19,032 nt of DNA from CAYJWL01 sp964373855 (GTDB taxonomy: Bacteria; Patescibacteriota; Andersenbacteria; UBA10190), in NCBI GenBank assembly GCA_964373855.1, contig CAYJWL010000016.1, positions 1 to 19,032 of the forward strand, written 5' to 3'. Every line of letters begins with the position of its first letter. The first letter of the stretch is position 1. The notes under the pieces were generated by a model that worked only from the letters and a program-made list of their open reading frames with translations, was not told the origin of the DNA and searched no databases. A program made the position numbers and the translations under genes. Positions 6,626-14,097 of this stretch are shown one piece after another.

Positions 6626-7351
6626 ATGGTAACCACCACTGCAACAATGCCGGAGCACGGACGGAGAAGGCAATTTTCACTGTTTGTCGGTATTTTTGTA
6701 TCGGCATTTTTGCTTATCTTTGGTTTGATTGCGGGCACATTGATGTTTTTGCCGGTTTTATCCAGCACATATCTGGCCACATCGCATCAGCCCATGCTGC
6801 CAGTCAGCGATGTACGCTCTGAAGAAATTTTTGACATCAATGCAAACCGCGGCAAGCAATTGTATCCTGCTCTCAATTCCATTGAGCCGCCGGCCGCTGC
6901 CGGAGGTGCCGCCACAGATTGGATCCGGATTCCAGCCATTGACGTAAATGTCCCGATCGTTATGAGCGCTTCGATGAATGATAAAGATGTTGTGACCACC
7001 CTTAATCAAGGCGCCGCACTGTATCCAAACGGCATTGTTCCCGGACGGCCTGGCAACACCTTCATCGCTGCCCATAGCACGGGTGAACCATGGAAAGGTA
7101 AATACCGCTTCGCTTTTTTACGCATTGGCCAGCTGCAGGGCGGCAATGTCATGCATATTGATTATAAAGGAACACGGTACACGTACACCATTACGGGAAC
7201 CGAAATTGTTAAGCCCACCTCTGATACGTGGCTGGCATCCGATCGTCCCATACCAACCCTGACGCTCATGGCTTGCTGGCCGCTGTGGTCTACGGATAAA
7301 CGCATGCTTGTCAAGGGAGAGTTGACGAACATCACACTACTGCGGCCGTAA
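6626..7351 (+). CDS. Sortase (membrane-anchored cysteine transpeptidase)
   Basis: Sortases cleave a C-terminal sorting signal on secreted proteins and transfer them to an acceptor on the cell surface. The 241-residue protein has a basic N-terminus and one membrane helix (about 18-42), then the sortase beta-barrel. The catalytic triad is visible: His150 in FIAAHSTG, Cys217 in TLTLMACWP and Arg226 in KRMLVKGEL. WIRIPAIDVNVPIV is the usual first barrel strand. The Cys motif reads LMACW instead of the common TLxTC, so the class is uncertain (D/E-like). It has its own promoter and is convergent with the GT4 gene (21 nt between stops). Possible clients include the surface proteins at 4574 and 18083, but no LPxTG-like motif is evident in either. 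Confidence 0.93.
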   Translation: MVTTTATMPEHGRRRQFSLFVGIFVSAFLLIFGLIAGTLMFLPVLSSTYLATSHQPMLPVSDVRSEEIFDINANRGKQLYPALNSIEPPAAAGGAATDWIRIPAIDVNVPIVMSASMNDKDVVTTLNQGAALYPNGIVPGRPGNTFIAAHSTGEPWKGKYRFAFLRIGQLQGGNVMHIDYKGTRYTYTITGTEIVKPTSDTWLASDRPIPTLTLMACWPLWSTDKRMLVKGELTNITLLRP

Positions 7352-7371
7352 TCGTACTGAACGCAATTCAG

Positions 7372-8661
7372 TCATTTGTTATTAAAAGGTAGTGCTCTTT
7401 CCTCCGCAATTTGCGCGTTGGGTAGAGCAGGTGATAATTTGGTTTTGAAGGGCACTAAGGCCCAGGTTAAGGTTCTGGCCGCTGGCCTCCGAAACGGCAT
7501 GGGACTCAGAGCAACCTCAGATAAGAGATTAAAATACCTCTTTCCCACGTGCTTCCAGGCTGTTTGCTCTCCATACGCCAGTGCATGGTTGCGGTAAAAG
7601 TTCCGCAGAGTAGTATCACGCAGCACACGGATTAAGGCCTGTTTCAGAGCCTGTCGATCTCCAAACGGAACAAGTACCCCTCTACCTTCGGCCAACAACT
7701 CCTGGGCATGAATATATGGAGTTGATATAACACAACAACCCGCAGCCAATGCATACGCCAACGTGCCGCTGCTAGCCTGATCAGGATCACGATAAAATGT
7801 TACATAAATCTCGCTCGTCTGGAGATTCTCCATTATTTCCTTCACTGAAAGAAAGCGACTGACAAACACCACATGCTCTTCCAGACCAAGGTTTCGCACC
7901 AAGGTGCGCAATCTCTTCAAGTAGAGTGAAGCACGGGCGTCAGCTGGATGAGGGCCGCCGAGAATGCAATATCTGATAGTGGGATAATACTTGATCACAT
8001 CGGGTAAGATATGGATAACGTCATCTAATCCTTTCCGCTCCCCGATCAGACCAAAGCTGGACAGGGTTAGCCAGTGCTCTCTGCCCACATCCCTGTTTTT
8101 TTCGGGTTCTACCTTGAAGTCTGTGACATCGGGTGTGCCGTGCGGAATATGAACGACTGGTGTGACAATGCCGTTCTGAGCAAACTCTGCTTCCAGGTGG
8201 TGAGCGGCCACGCCGCTGATCATGGTGACGGCATGAGTCAGCTTGCCAATCTCCCGCAGGATTTTTGCTTGATTGAGCTGGCGCTTTTCCCCACGGCGAA
8301 AAGGATACGTATGAGCTACGGCCAACACCGGAACAGTTAGATGCTTAAGAAGGTTTAAAACATACCGGCCCTCTGGGCCGCCGTAAATCCCAAATTCGTG
8401 CTCAAGTAGTACCACATCAGGCCTTAGCTGATTGATCATACGCGCTGCTCGAACGTATGCCTTTTTGTCCTCTTGAGGAAGAGCTGTTATAACAGAGTCT
8501 GGGTAAGAAAAATGCTGACCGGGCCGCTCCATGGCAATAGTATGGACCCTCGCACCAAGCCGCTTGAGCTCCCGGGTCACATCCCCATTGAAGGTTGCTA
8601 TGCCGCAACGTCGTGGCAAGCTTGTACTAATTGTGATTATGTCAAATACTTGTCTAGACAT
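7372..8661 (-). CDS. GT4-family glycosyltransferase, probable mannosyltransferase
   Basis: This 429-residue protein has the GT-B fold. The N-terminal half begins with TSLPRRCGIATFNGDVTREL, the signature of a GT4 subgroup often encoded next to GH130 enzymes. Further on are LLEHEFGIYGGPEGRY and an acceptor-side helix. The C-terminal half shows SSFGLIGERKGLDDVIHILP and DQASSGTLAYALAAGCCVIS, the sugar-nucleotide site; in this subgroup the usual Glu-x7-Glu pair is replaced by this motif. No membrane segment is present, so it should be cytoplasmic. The start at 8661 lacks a Shine-Dalgarno sequence. It is divergent from the (alpha/alpha)6-type gene by 42 nt. GDP-mannose as donor is inferred from the neighbouring GH130 and from manC in the window; the product is unknown. 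Confidence 0.88.
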   Translation of the reverse strand: MSRQVFDIITISTSLPRRCGIATFNGDVTRELKRLGARVHTIAMERPGQHFSYPDSVITALPQEDKKAYVRAARMINQLRPDVVLLEHEFGIYGGPEGRYVLNLLKHLTVPVLAVAHTYPFRRGEKRQLNQAKILREIGKLTHAVTMISGVAAHHLEAEFAQNGIVTPVVHIPHGTPDVTDFKVEPEKNRDVGREHWLTLSSFGLIGERKGLDDVIHILPDVIKYYPTIRYCILGGPHPADARASLYLKRLRTLVRNLGLEEHVVFVSRFLSVKEIMENLQTSEIYVTFYRDPDQASSGTLAYALAAGCCVISTPYIHAQELLAEGRGVLVPFGDRQALKQALIRVLRDTTLRNFYRNHALAYGEQTAWKHVGKRYFNLLSEVALSPMPFRRPAARTLTWALVPFKTKLSPALPNAQIAEERALPFNNK

Positions 8662-8703
8662 GTGGTTTAACTAAGAATATTATCACTCTGCCACTTTTCT
8701 CAT
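8662..8703. promoter_or_regulatory. 42-nt divergent promoter region between the GT4 and (alpha/alpha)6 genes
   Basis: An AT-rich core (AAGAATATTATC) provides TATTAT on the plus strand at 8679-8684 and TAATAT on the minus strand in almost the same place. Both -35 boxes would fall inside coding sequence. Shared control of the two genes is likely, but the promoter elements are weak. Confidence 0.35.
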
Positions 8704-9825
8704 ATGATTACCAGATTATCGCTGCCATCACTTGAACATTTCCGTGCTTTGGTAGGACCCTATGGACTCTATCAACATGCCAGGTATGAGTCCCCGCGCC
8801 TTGAGGAGGGATATTGCACAGATGATAATGTTCGCGCGGTGCAAACTCTGGTGGAGATGAGAGAGGTCGCGGACACTAATGTAATCAGACACACCGAAAA
8901 TCTGCTAGACTGTTGCTGGAAATTTACTTGTGAAGCACAAACATCCAATGGAAAATTTCGCAATTTTCGCAGCTCAACCGGCACCTGGCTTGATGACCAA
9001 GGCTCCGAAGATACACAGGCGCGGGCAGCGCGATGCCTCGCAACAGTCATTGCCCGGGACACTGATCTTGCCCGGCGGACCCAGGCCATGAGGATGTTGG
9101 AAAAGTTGCTTCCATCACTAAACAGACTAGAACAGCCACGTGGTTTAGCCGAATCGATTATCGCCCTTACAATTATCCGTTCAACCAAGCTTCCAGCAAT
9201 CGCGGATGCCGTGATAAAGCGGGCAACGAGGAAACTCCTAACAACATGGTCCAAGTACGCTACAGGCAGCTGGCCCTGGTTTGAAGGACAGCTAACCTAC
9301 GCTAATGCTCTGCTGCCGCATGGTTTGCTTCTGGGAGCTATGTGGCTAAATACCTCATCGGAAAAGCTAGCACGAGTCATCGCGTCAAGCGCTCGCTTCC
9401 TGATTGCCTCAACAGTCGAAGAAAGTATGTTCTCGCCTGTAGGCAACAGAACATGGTACAGCCAAACAAAGCAAAAAGCAACGTATGACCAGCAACCGAT
9501 AGAAGCGCATACAATGTTTGATTTTCTCATTACTTATTCCCGACAAACAGATGAACGAATGGCACCGGAGATCGTGGCAGCCCCCTATCTTTGGTTCTAT
9601 GGCCACAATACCCGTCAAGCTTCTCTTGTCCAGCTGCACAGCGGCGCGTGCTGTGATGGTCTGACAGAGGTCGGTACTAATAAAAACCAAGGTGCCGAAT
9701 CCCTTTTGGCATACCTTAGGAATGAACTACTGATACGGCAGGCTGATCTTCCAGTTAAGAATTATGCTGGGAGTCAGCAAGCGGATCTAATACTTCAGAA
9801 GGCAGCGATAGAATCCCCCACATGA
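8704..9825 (+). CDS. (alpha/alpha)6-barrel glycosidase-like protein of the GT4/GH130 cluster
   Basis: This 373-residue protein shows no signal peptide or membrane segment. Landmarks are GLYQHARYESPRLEEGYCTDDN (about 21-42), SEDTQARAARCLA, TYANALLPHGLL, TYDQQPIEAHTMFDFL and, near the end, SGACCDGLTEVGTNKNQGAES. Repeated helical pairs and the acidic GYCTDDN and EDTQAR motifs fit a six-hairpin glycosidase fold. In other bacteria this domain appears fused to, or beside, the GT4 type found at 7372-8661. Its reaction is not established to my knowledge; trimming or priming the glycan made by that GT4 is an inference. It is divergent from the GT4 gene and its last 71 nt overlap the convergent GH130 gene, so the three behave as one locus. 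It starts at the ATG at 8704 without a Shine-Dalgarno sequence. Confidence 0.7.
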   Translation: MITRLSLPSLEHFRALVGPYGLYQHARYESPRLEEGYCTDDNVRAVQTLVEMREVADTNVIRHTENLLDCCWKFTCEAQTSNGKFRNFRSSTGTWLDDQGSEDTQARAARCLATVIARDTDLARRTQAMRMLEKLLPSLNRLEQPRGLAESIIALTIIRSTKLPAIADAVIKRATRKLLTTWSKYATGSWPWFEGQLTYANALLPHGLLLGAMWLNTSSEKLARVIASSARFLIASTVEESMFSPVGNRTWYSQTKQKATYDQQPIEAHTMFDFLITYSRQTDERMAPEIVAAPYLWFYGHNTRQASLVQLHSGACCDGLTEVGTNKNQGAESLLAYLRNELLIRQADLPVKNYAGSQQADLILQKAAIESPT

Positions 9826-10795
9826 TTCTTGTGTCGGCCGCACCCCAAAAAATTGCGAGATCATTTTGCTTTTCATCCTCCTGCCACACCGCTGTGGGGA
9901 AGACTACTCTCGGCACCGTACCCTCCATCTCCTCGAGTTCGCTCGGTTCAAGTAGAGCTCTCTCAGAACGATAAGCTACGATAGTCGGATCATCATGAGG
10001 AGTAACAAAAACGCCCACATTATAGCGACGATGTCTTCCTTGTGTAAAGCCATGGTAAATATGCACCCACGCGTCCCGTAAGTGGATGGGCGGCACGCCG
10101 GCGCCGACTCCGCCGTTTTCCCACTCGTATTTGGGTCCGAGCAGCAAACGATGATTATCCCATGGGCCGAGCAGGCTGTCGGCTTCCGCGTACCAGATAG
10201 CCCGCCACGGCAGCCCGAGCTGATTTGCTAGTAGCCGTCCAAACATCGGACGGTGCAACAGCGCATACCGGCTATTAATCTTTTCCGCAAACAAAACTGT
10301 GTCTTTGTTGGCAATCTGATTAAAGTCGATTAATTGTCCACCGTGCGTATGTTTGGCAAATACCATTCTCCCTTGGCGCTGCCATGTCAGGCCGTTCTCA
10401 GATGTAGCAACAGCCACAACAGGTGTTTGCCTCTGAAAACCTATCGCCCGACCATACCCCGTGTAGAACATAACAAACATTCCGTCAGGCAATTGCGTCA
10501 CCCGCGGATCCTCGATACCTCCACGTTTTTTCTTGGTAAGTTCATAGGCTACCTGCGGCTCTAGGACAACCCGATTCATCTTCTTAGCTAAAACTTTTAC
10601 CCCCTGACCGTTTGACCGCTTTGACAGCTTAGCTGCCATCAGCCGCGAAAAGTTTCCTCGCCCAACAGCTCGGTACAACAAATAACTTCCGGCTACCGCC
10701 GGATTCAAAATACCTTCAGCCTCTCGGGGATCATTTGGATCAGGCTCTATTAATAGCCCCCCTCGAGTTATGACATAGTCTGCCGAAGATACCAT
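9755..10795 (-). CDS. GH130-family mannoside phosphorylase-like enzyme
   Basis: GH130 enzymes mostly split beta-mannosides with phosphate, releasing mannose 1-phosphate. The 346-residue protein has the five-bladed propeller hallmarks: GILNPAV, YRAVG, then KRGGIEDPRV with the predicted catalytic Asp at 96. MFYTGYGR, GGQLIDFNQIANKD, the WENGGVGAGVPPI block, HIYHGFT, VVFPTAVW and FWGAADT follow in order. There is no signal peptide, so it acts in the cytoplasm. The linkage it prefers (beta-1,4 or beta-1,2) cannot be read here, and some GH130 members are hydrolases. The 3' end overlaps the convergent (alpha/alpha)6-type gene by 71 nt. The released sugar phosphate is the substrate of the guanylyltransferase at 3387-4454. 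The ATG at 10795 is preceded by only a weak GCAGG. Confidence 0.9.
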   Translation of the reverse strand: MVSSADYVITRGGLLIEPDPNDPREAEGILNPAVAGSYLLYRAVGRGNFSRLMAAKLSKRSNGQGVKVLAKKMNRVVLEPQVAYELTKKKRGGIEDPRVTQLPDGMFVMFYTGYGRAIGFQRQTPVVAVATSENGLTWQRQGRMVFAKHTHGGQLIDFNQIANKDTVLFAEKINSRYALLHRPMFGRLLANQLGLPWRAIWYAEADSLLGPWDNHRLLLGPKYEWENGGVGAGVPPIHLRDAWVHIYHGFTQGRHRRYNVGVFVTPHDDPTIVAYRSERALLEPSELEEMEGTVPRVVFPTAVWQEDEKQNDLAIFWGAADTRIMWGILSLPSEVLDPLADSQHNS

Positions 10796-10890
10796 GCCTG
10801 CATTGTACTCAAAAAACAGCTGTCTGGAATGGCCAGCTATCCGTGAGTCTTATCCCGAGCGAGCTTGCTATGTCTGCTCATATTTTCTCT

Positions 10891-11520
10891 TTAGGAGAAT
10901 ATCGACACCATTTCCGAGATATCATCAATCGCATGATCAGGATTAAAGGTCGCGAGGTGGTCCTTTGAACTGAATCCATAGGTAGCCGCAACCGTTATAG
11001 TGCCGGCACTTTTCCCAGCTTCGATATCGCCAGGAGAATCTCCTACCATCGCCGCGTCTTCCGGGACAACATTGAGCTGCTTTAGCGCTTTGTCCAATCC
11101 CTCGGGGTGAGGTTTAGGATATGTAACATCATCTCCGGCTATCACTACATCCAAAAAAGGCAAGAGGCCGCTATGCGTAAGACTTCGCAAGCCAGTCTGT
11201 CTATAGCGATTAGTAACTGCTCCCATTTGTATTCCTGTTTGTTTCAGTTTTTTAAGCGTATCCAGCGTGTTGGGAAACAGCTGGCCAAGATCCATATTTT
11301 GTTCCTGAAAAGTTCTATGCGTTTTACAAAGCACAGCAGCCTCTCGTTCCGGCGCCAAGATTGCATAACAATCCTCTAACGACTTGCCGCCTATAACCAA
11401 CACATCTTCTCTGGTAAGATGCGGAAGATCATGCAAACGGAAGACGTGCTCAAAGGCACGAAAAATAAACTCCCGTGTATCCAACAGCGTACCATCAACA
11501 TCAAAGAGTATTGCTTTCAC
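10891..11520 (-). CDS. HAD-superfamily phosphatase (phosphoglycolate phosphatase/PpaX-like)
   Basis: This 209-residue cytoplasmic hydrolase has all four HAD motifs. These are FDVDGT with nucleophile Asp7 and acid Asp9, VTNR (Thr103), KPHPEGL (Lys136) and GDSPGDIEAG (Asp161, Asp165). A helical C1-type cap sits between motifs I and II (about residues 15-85). Such proteins dephosphorylate small substrates such as phosphoglycolate, pyrophosphate or sugar phosphates; the substrate cannot be told from sequence. It starts with GTG at 11520, and that codon overlaps the stop of the alpha/beta hydrolase gene by four nt (GTGA), which indicates translational coupling. No Shine-Dalgarno sequence is seen, consistent with coupling. 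A weak stem with a T-run at about 10808-10836 may end the transcript. Confidence 0.9.
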   Translation of the reverse strand: MKAILFDVDGTLLDTREFIFRAFEHVFRLHDLPHLTREDVLVIGGKSLEDCYAILAPEREAAVLCKTHRTFQEQNMDLGQLFPNTLDTLKKLKQTGIQMGAVTNRYRQTGLRSLTHSGLLPFLDVVIAGDDVTYPKPHPEGLDKALKQLNVVPEDAAMVGDSPGDIEAGKSAGTITVAATYGFSSKDHLATFNPDHAIDDISEMVSIFS

Positions 11521-12239
11521 AGAAACTTTTTAAACCATCTGGCTGAATCTGCAAATAAATTTTCTTCTGCTCCTGCTTCGGAAAATACATGGCCGGCGCC
11601 GCTGATAACAGAAAATGATTTTTCCTGTTGCACCAATTTATATAATTGTTTACCTGCTCTAGCCAGGCCGGATCGTTCAGCATAAATAAATTTCACAGGC
11701 ACTCGAATGCGCTTAATAACCACATCCCACTTGAGCATCTTTGCCTCATCATACATTTTCTTGCCAATGAGAAAGGATGGCCCGTATTCAAGACGATGAA
11801 AATCCGTTCCCTTGACAGGTATTGCCTCATCAAAAACAAATTTATGGGTGCCGTCCCATAGTACCATTGCCTGCAGGTGCTTTTGGCTTGAGAGAATAAT
11901 ACTCGGTGCACCATAGCTATGCCCGACAGCAAACATCTTCTGCGCGCCTTTCCGCTTGAGAAGATCTACTACCGCATCAACATCGTGAGCATGAGTTTTC
12001 AGCGTGCAGTCAACCAACCGCCGGGCGTCTTGGGGATAATCATAGAGATTGAAGCGCACAGATGAAAAACCCTTCTTATAGAAATATCTTGCTCCGTTGT
12101 AAAACTGGTGCTCGTCCCTGTGTCCAGTGAGTCCGTGGACAAAGACAACAATGGGTTTGCTCAAACTACCATATTGCTTGGCATAGATCTTGAGCTTCGT
12201 GCCAGGAATCGGGATTTTGAATTCTTTTTCAAGACGCAT
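11517..12239 (-). CDS. Alpha/beta hydrolase, serine-type
   Basis: This 240-residue protein has the alpha/beta-hydrolase core. The oxyanion loop is VVFVHGLTGHRDEH (about 31-44), the nucleophile elbow is GHSYG with Ser108, and the catalytic His217 lies in SGAGHVF. The acid is probably Glu188 or a nearby residue in FIYAERSG, where most relatives have Asp. A short cap lies between strands 6 and 7 (about 130-175). It has no signal peptide. The fold covers esterases, lipases and acyl-peptidases, so the substrate is open. It is upstream of and translationally coupled to the HAD phosphatase gene, which suggests a joint role in small-molecule clean-up or salvage. The ATG at 12239 has only a weak AAGAAG upstream. 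Confidence 0.86.
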   Translation of the reverse strand: MRLEKEFKIPIPGTKLKIYAKQYGSLSKPIVVFVHGLTGHRDEHQFYNGARYFYKKGFSSVRFNLYDYPQDARRLVDCTLKTHAHDVDAVVDLLKRKGAQKMFAVGHSYGAPSIILSSQKHLQAMVLWDGTHKFVFDEAIPVKGTDFHRLEYGPSFLIGKKMYDEAKMLKWDVVIKRIRVPVKFIYAERSGLARAGKQLYKLVQQEKSFSVISGAGHVFSEAGAEENLFADSARWFKKFL

Positions 12240-12305
12240 GGAATTCTTCTTACATCACATTATTCCTCAATCCCTATACCCTATCGGAAAATATTTGCGG
12301 CGTAA

Positions 12306-12335
12306 ATAAAAAGAACCCCTTGATTCAAAGAGGTT
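12306..12335 (-). terminator. Rho-independent terminator after the HExxH gene
   Basis: On the minus strand a 9-bp stem (GAACCTCTT paired with AAGGGGTTC, one U-G pair) closes a 6-nt loop and is followed by TTTTTATTT. It lies about 30 nt after the stop codon at 12367. Confidence 0.75.
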
Positions 12336-12366
12336 CGATTAGTGCGATGCAGAAGACGATACCAAA

Positions 12367-13272
12367 CTATGCCTGCCGCCTCACACGCACTGGGTTGAGC
12401 TTGAGTAAATACCTTACTGTGGAAGGACACGGAGGGAAATCAACAGTATCTTGCTGCTCAACTTTCACATCCGTTTGTCCTGTCCGCGTATCGAGAAGAC
12501 ATGATTGCAAGAATTCTAGCCGCTCTGGATCCAATAGTTCGGGGCTTTTGATTGCTGCAACCATGCTTTCGCATAGGTCGTCCTGTGGAGTTAAAGTAGC
12601 ATACTCGGTGATGCATCGTTCGGGTTGTTGACAGACGTGCGTCTGCAGCATCCCGCCCGGCATTGTTTCTGCTGTAACCGCTGGCCGCCACTCGAATGCT
12701 TCACTCCATCTATTTTGTAACTCCGTTCCAATTAGATGGCTGAACTCGTGGATCAACGTTCCCTCAAAATTTGACGTGGCGCTGACGCGATGAGACCTAT
12801 CAACCAAGGCACTTGGGAAGACAGTAATCAGACGTTCGCCGGCACCACAGTGTCCGTTTGTCGAATCACCTGATTGTGGATTGCGATAGTCAACATCATC
12901 ACACACGATATAATCTACCGACCGCAACAGATAGCCTTCCTTGATCAGTGCAAACTCTTTGATCACAGAGCGAAGCTCATTTAGATGTCCCATTCCCAAT
13001 GGAGACCCGAAGTTATAGACTTCGAGGTTGTGAACAGGACAACTTGCTACAAACCTTTCTGAAGGCGCACCTTTATCCTGCCAGTACCGCTGTAACCACC
13101 AGTAGCGGGATATTAACCCTTGAATAACTCTTTCTCGAACATCGGCAGCTGTATCAGCCTCATTGCAGGTTATTGCCAGCGCTCCCTCTCTATCCTGCGT
13201 TTTCTCGAGCAGGATTTGCTCCACTAACAGAAGAAATGGCTCTGGGTCAGGAAATCCAAGAAATTTCGGCAT
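12367..13272 (-). CDS. HExxH zinc-metallopeptidase-like protein, unrecognised family
   Basis: The protein has 301 residues from the ATG at 13272, which has AGGAG 7 nt upstream. The frame continues to an ATG at 13353, but a TATAAT on the minus strand at 13345-13350 makes that ATG untranscribed, so I reject it. The putative zinc site is GTLIHEFSHLIGTE, with two His ligands and the catalytic Glu. The following CITEYATLTPQDDLCESM segment offers acidic residues for a third ligand. About nine Cys are spread over the chain, including SCPVHN, IVCDD, GHCGAG and HVCQQPERC. There is no signal peptide or membrane helix. The pattern recalls peptidases that act on small folded partners, but I cannot name a family. 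It is monocistronic with its own promoter and terminator. Confidence 0.6.
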   Translation of the reverse strand: MPKFLGFPDPEPFLLLVEQILLEKTQDREGALAITCNEADTAADVRERVIQGLISRYWWLQRYWQDKGAPSERFVASCPVHNLEVYNFGSPLGMGHLNELRSVIKEFALIKEGYLLRSVDYIVCDDVDYRNPQSGDSTNGHCGAGERLITVFPSALVDRSHRVSATSNFEGTLIHEFSHLIGTELQNRWSEAFEWRPAVTAETMPGGMLQTHVCQQPERCITEYATLTPQDDLCESMVAAIKSPELLDPERLEFLQSCLLDTRTGQTDVKVEQQDTVDFPPCPSTVRYLLKLNPVRVRRQA

Positions 13273-13344
13273 TGGCGGACTCCTATTCTTTTTCTGAATG
13301 TACAGAGATAAGCCAATCAGCACGCGACCATCCTGGTAGTAGTA

Positions 13345-13350
13345 ATTATA
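13345..13350 (-). promoter_or_regulatory. -10 box (TATAAT) of the HExxH gene
   Basis: A perfect TATAAT on the minus strand predicts a start near 13338 and a leader of about 66 nt containing the AGGAG binding site. No strong -35 is seen. It decides the choice of start codon for the gene. Confidence 0.5.
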
Positions 13351-13375
13351 CACAGGAATATATGGACCAAGCTTG

Positions 13376-13392
13376 CCCGCCGTGTTGGCGGG
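13376..13392. repeat. GC-rich inverted repeat (CCCGCC/GGCGGG)
   Basis: Six-bp arms surround a 5-nt loop in the spacer upstream of the HExxH gene. Neither strand has a T-run, so it is not a typical terminator. Confidence 0.4.
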
Positions 13393-13466
13393 TTAGAACC
13401 CTATTTCATCCCCTTAACCAACTGCTGGGGTTCCCCAACCATTACAATCAAAACTACACGCTCTAA

Positions 13467-13574
13467 CTACTGAACAGCTGCACTGATTGTGACAGCGTAA
13501 GCGAGTACACTGATAAGTACCACCACAAGAGCAATTATAATAATTAACAGAATGGCTGTAGACAACCGAACCAT
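13467..13574 (-). CDS. Possible tiny membrane peptide (35 aa)
   Basis: The ORF MVRLSTAILLIIIIALVVVL... is a single hydrophobic helix with a basic residue before it. A TATAAT on the minus strand at 13602-13607 would give a leader of about 20 nt. There is no Shine-Dalgarno sequence and I recognise no family. It resembles small single-helix membrane peptides, including type I toxin-like ones, but nothing else supports a toxin role. Low confidence as a gene. Confidence 0.3.
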   Translation of the reverse strand: MVRLSTAILLIIIIALVVVLISVLAYAVTISAAVQ

Positions 13575-13702
13575 GCGCGGCTGCTTGCCGGTGCTTACAG
13601 AATTATATGCAGCTTGACTGGTGACTGATCATTCATAGGGAATATAATAACATAGAATACTTTGATTTCTAATTAAAGTTGCACAAATTCAGAAACATGT
13701 GA

Positions 13703-13722
13703 GACTCCCGGCAAGGAGTCTT
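13703..13722 (+). promoter_or_regulatory. Hairpin hiding the ribosome binding site of the transposase remnant
   Basis: AGACTCC and GGAGTCT form a 7-bp stem with loop CGGCAA. The AAGGAG that would serve the GTG at 13725 is inside the 3' arm. Such sequestration is known for several insertion sequences, where it limits translation from read-through transcripts. Confidence 0.5.
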
Positions 13723-13724
13723 TA

Positions 13725-13881
13725 GTGCAGCAATTCAACAAATTCAGGCACACCAAAGGGTTCAGCACGCTGTGGTAATACGTCGTACGCTTCCGGTATA
13801 TGATCACCGAGGAAGCCAAGAGCAGAACGAAGATTTTAGCCTTTTGGGAGCAGTATGGGGAAATGGCAGCGCACGACACCT
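13725..13881 (+). pseudogene. N-terminal remnant of an IS481-like (integrase-core) transposase
   Basis: A GTG at 13725 with AAGGAG upstream opens a frame reading QQFNKFRHTKGFSTLW, then an in-frame TAA at 13776-13778. The same frame resumes with MITEEAKSRTKILAFWEQYG before a stop at 13879-13881. This pattern matches my memory of the first 50 residues of transposases common in Patescibacteria, where the frame continues into a helix-turn-helix (SRRTLYRW) and a DDE core. Both are absent here: homology stops at about residue 50 and the next bases are unrelated. The upstream TGTGAGACTCC may be part of the element's left end; no matching right end is visible. It is a dead, 3'-deleted copy. Confidence 0.6.
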
Positions 13882-14063
13882 AATACCACTTGCTAGGTAA
13901 ACACCCCCGCGAGCAATTTGCTAACGGGGAATTACATTGCAAAAAGCAGGGGCGGAGAGAATCGCTCGCTATTTCAGCGGGTCTCCACCAACGTAGCGGA
14001 AACTTATACAAATTTATCAGCAGCAGGGGTAAGATCGCAATACTAGGTCCACCAAAAAAAGTA
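13881..14063. other. Gene-free stretch between the transposase remnant and the isolated promoter
   Basis: Apart from the 23-nt tRNA-Trp end copy at 13942-13964 I see no coding sequence, RNA gene or clear repeat here. The open plus frame at 13890-14093 has no binding site and no protein-like composition. Confidence 0.5.
13942..13964 (-). repeat. Duplicate of the tRNA-Trp 3' end (putative att site)
   Basis: These 23 nt are identical to 14745-14767, which cover the last 18 nt of tRNA-Trp plus 5 nt downstream. The rest of the tRNA is absent here. A lone copy of a tRNA 3' end in direct orientation is the usual scar of tRNA-targeted integration. Confidence 0.65.
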
Positions 14064-14091
14064 TTGACAAAGCCTACTGAAGCATTATACT
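14064..14091 (+). promoter_or_regulatory. Strong-looking isolated promoter
   Basis: A perfect TTGACA (14064-14069) and TATACT (14086-14091) are 16 nt apart, preceded by an A-rich stretch. The predicted start is near 14098, exactly where the terminator stem begins, so no gene follows in this direction. Confidence 0.6.
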
Positions 14092-14097
14092 AGCAGT

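Noticed and set aside
13273..13353. 27-residue N-terminal extension of the HExxH protein
   Set aside because: The -10 box at 13345-13350 overlaps its first codons, and the internal ATG at 13272 has an AGGAG at correct spacing.
13890..14093. 67-residue open frame on the plus strand
   Set aside because: It crosses the tRNA-Trp end copy and the isolated promoter, has no binding site and no recognisable protein pattern.
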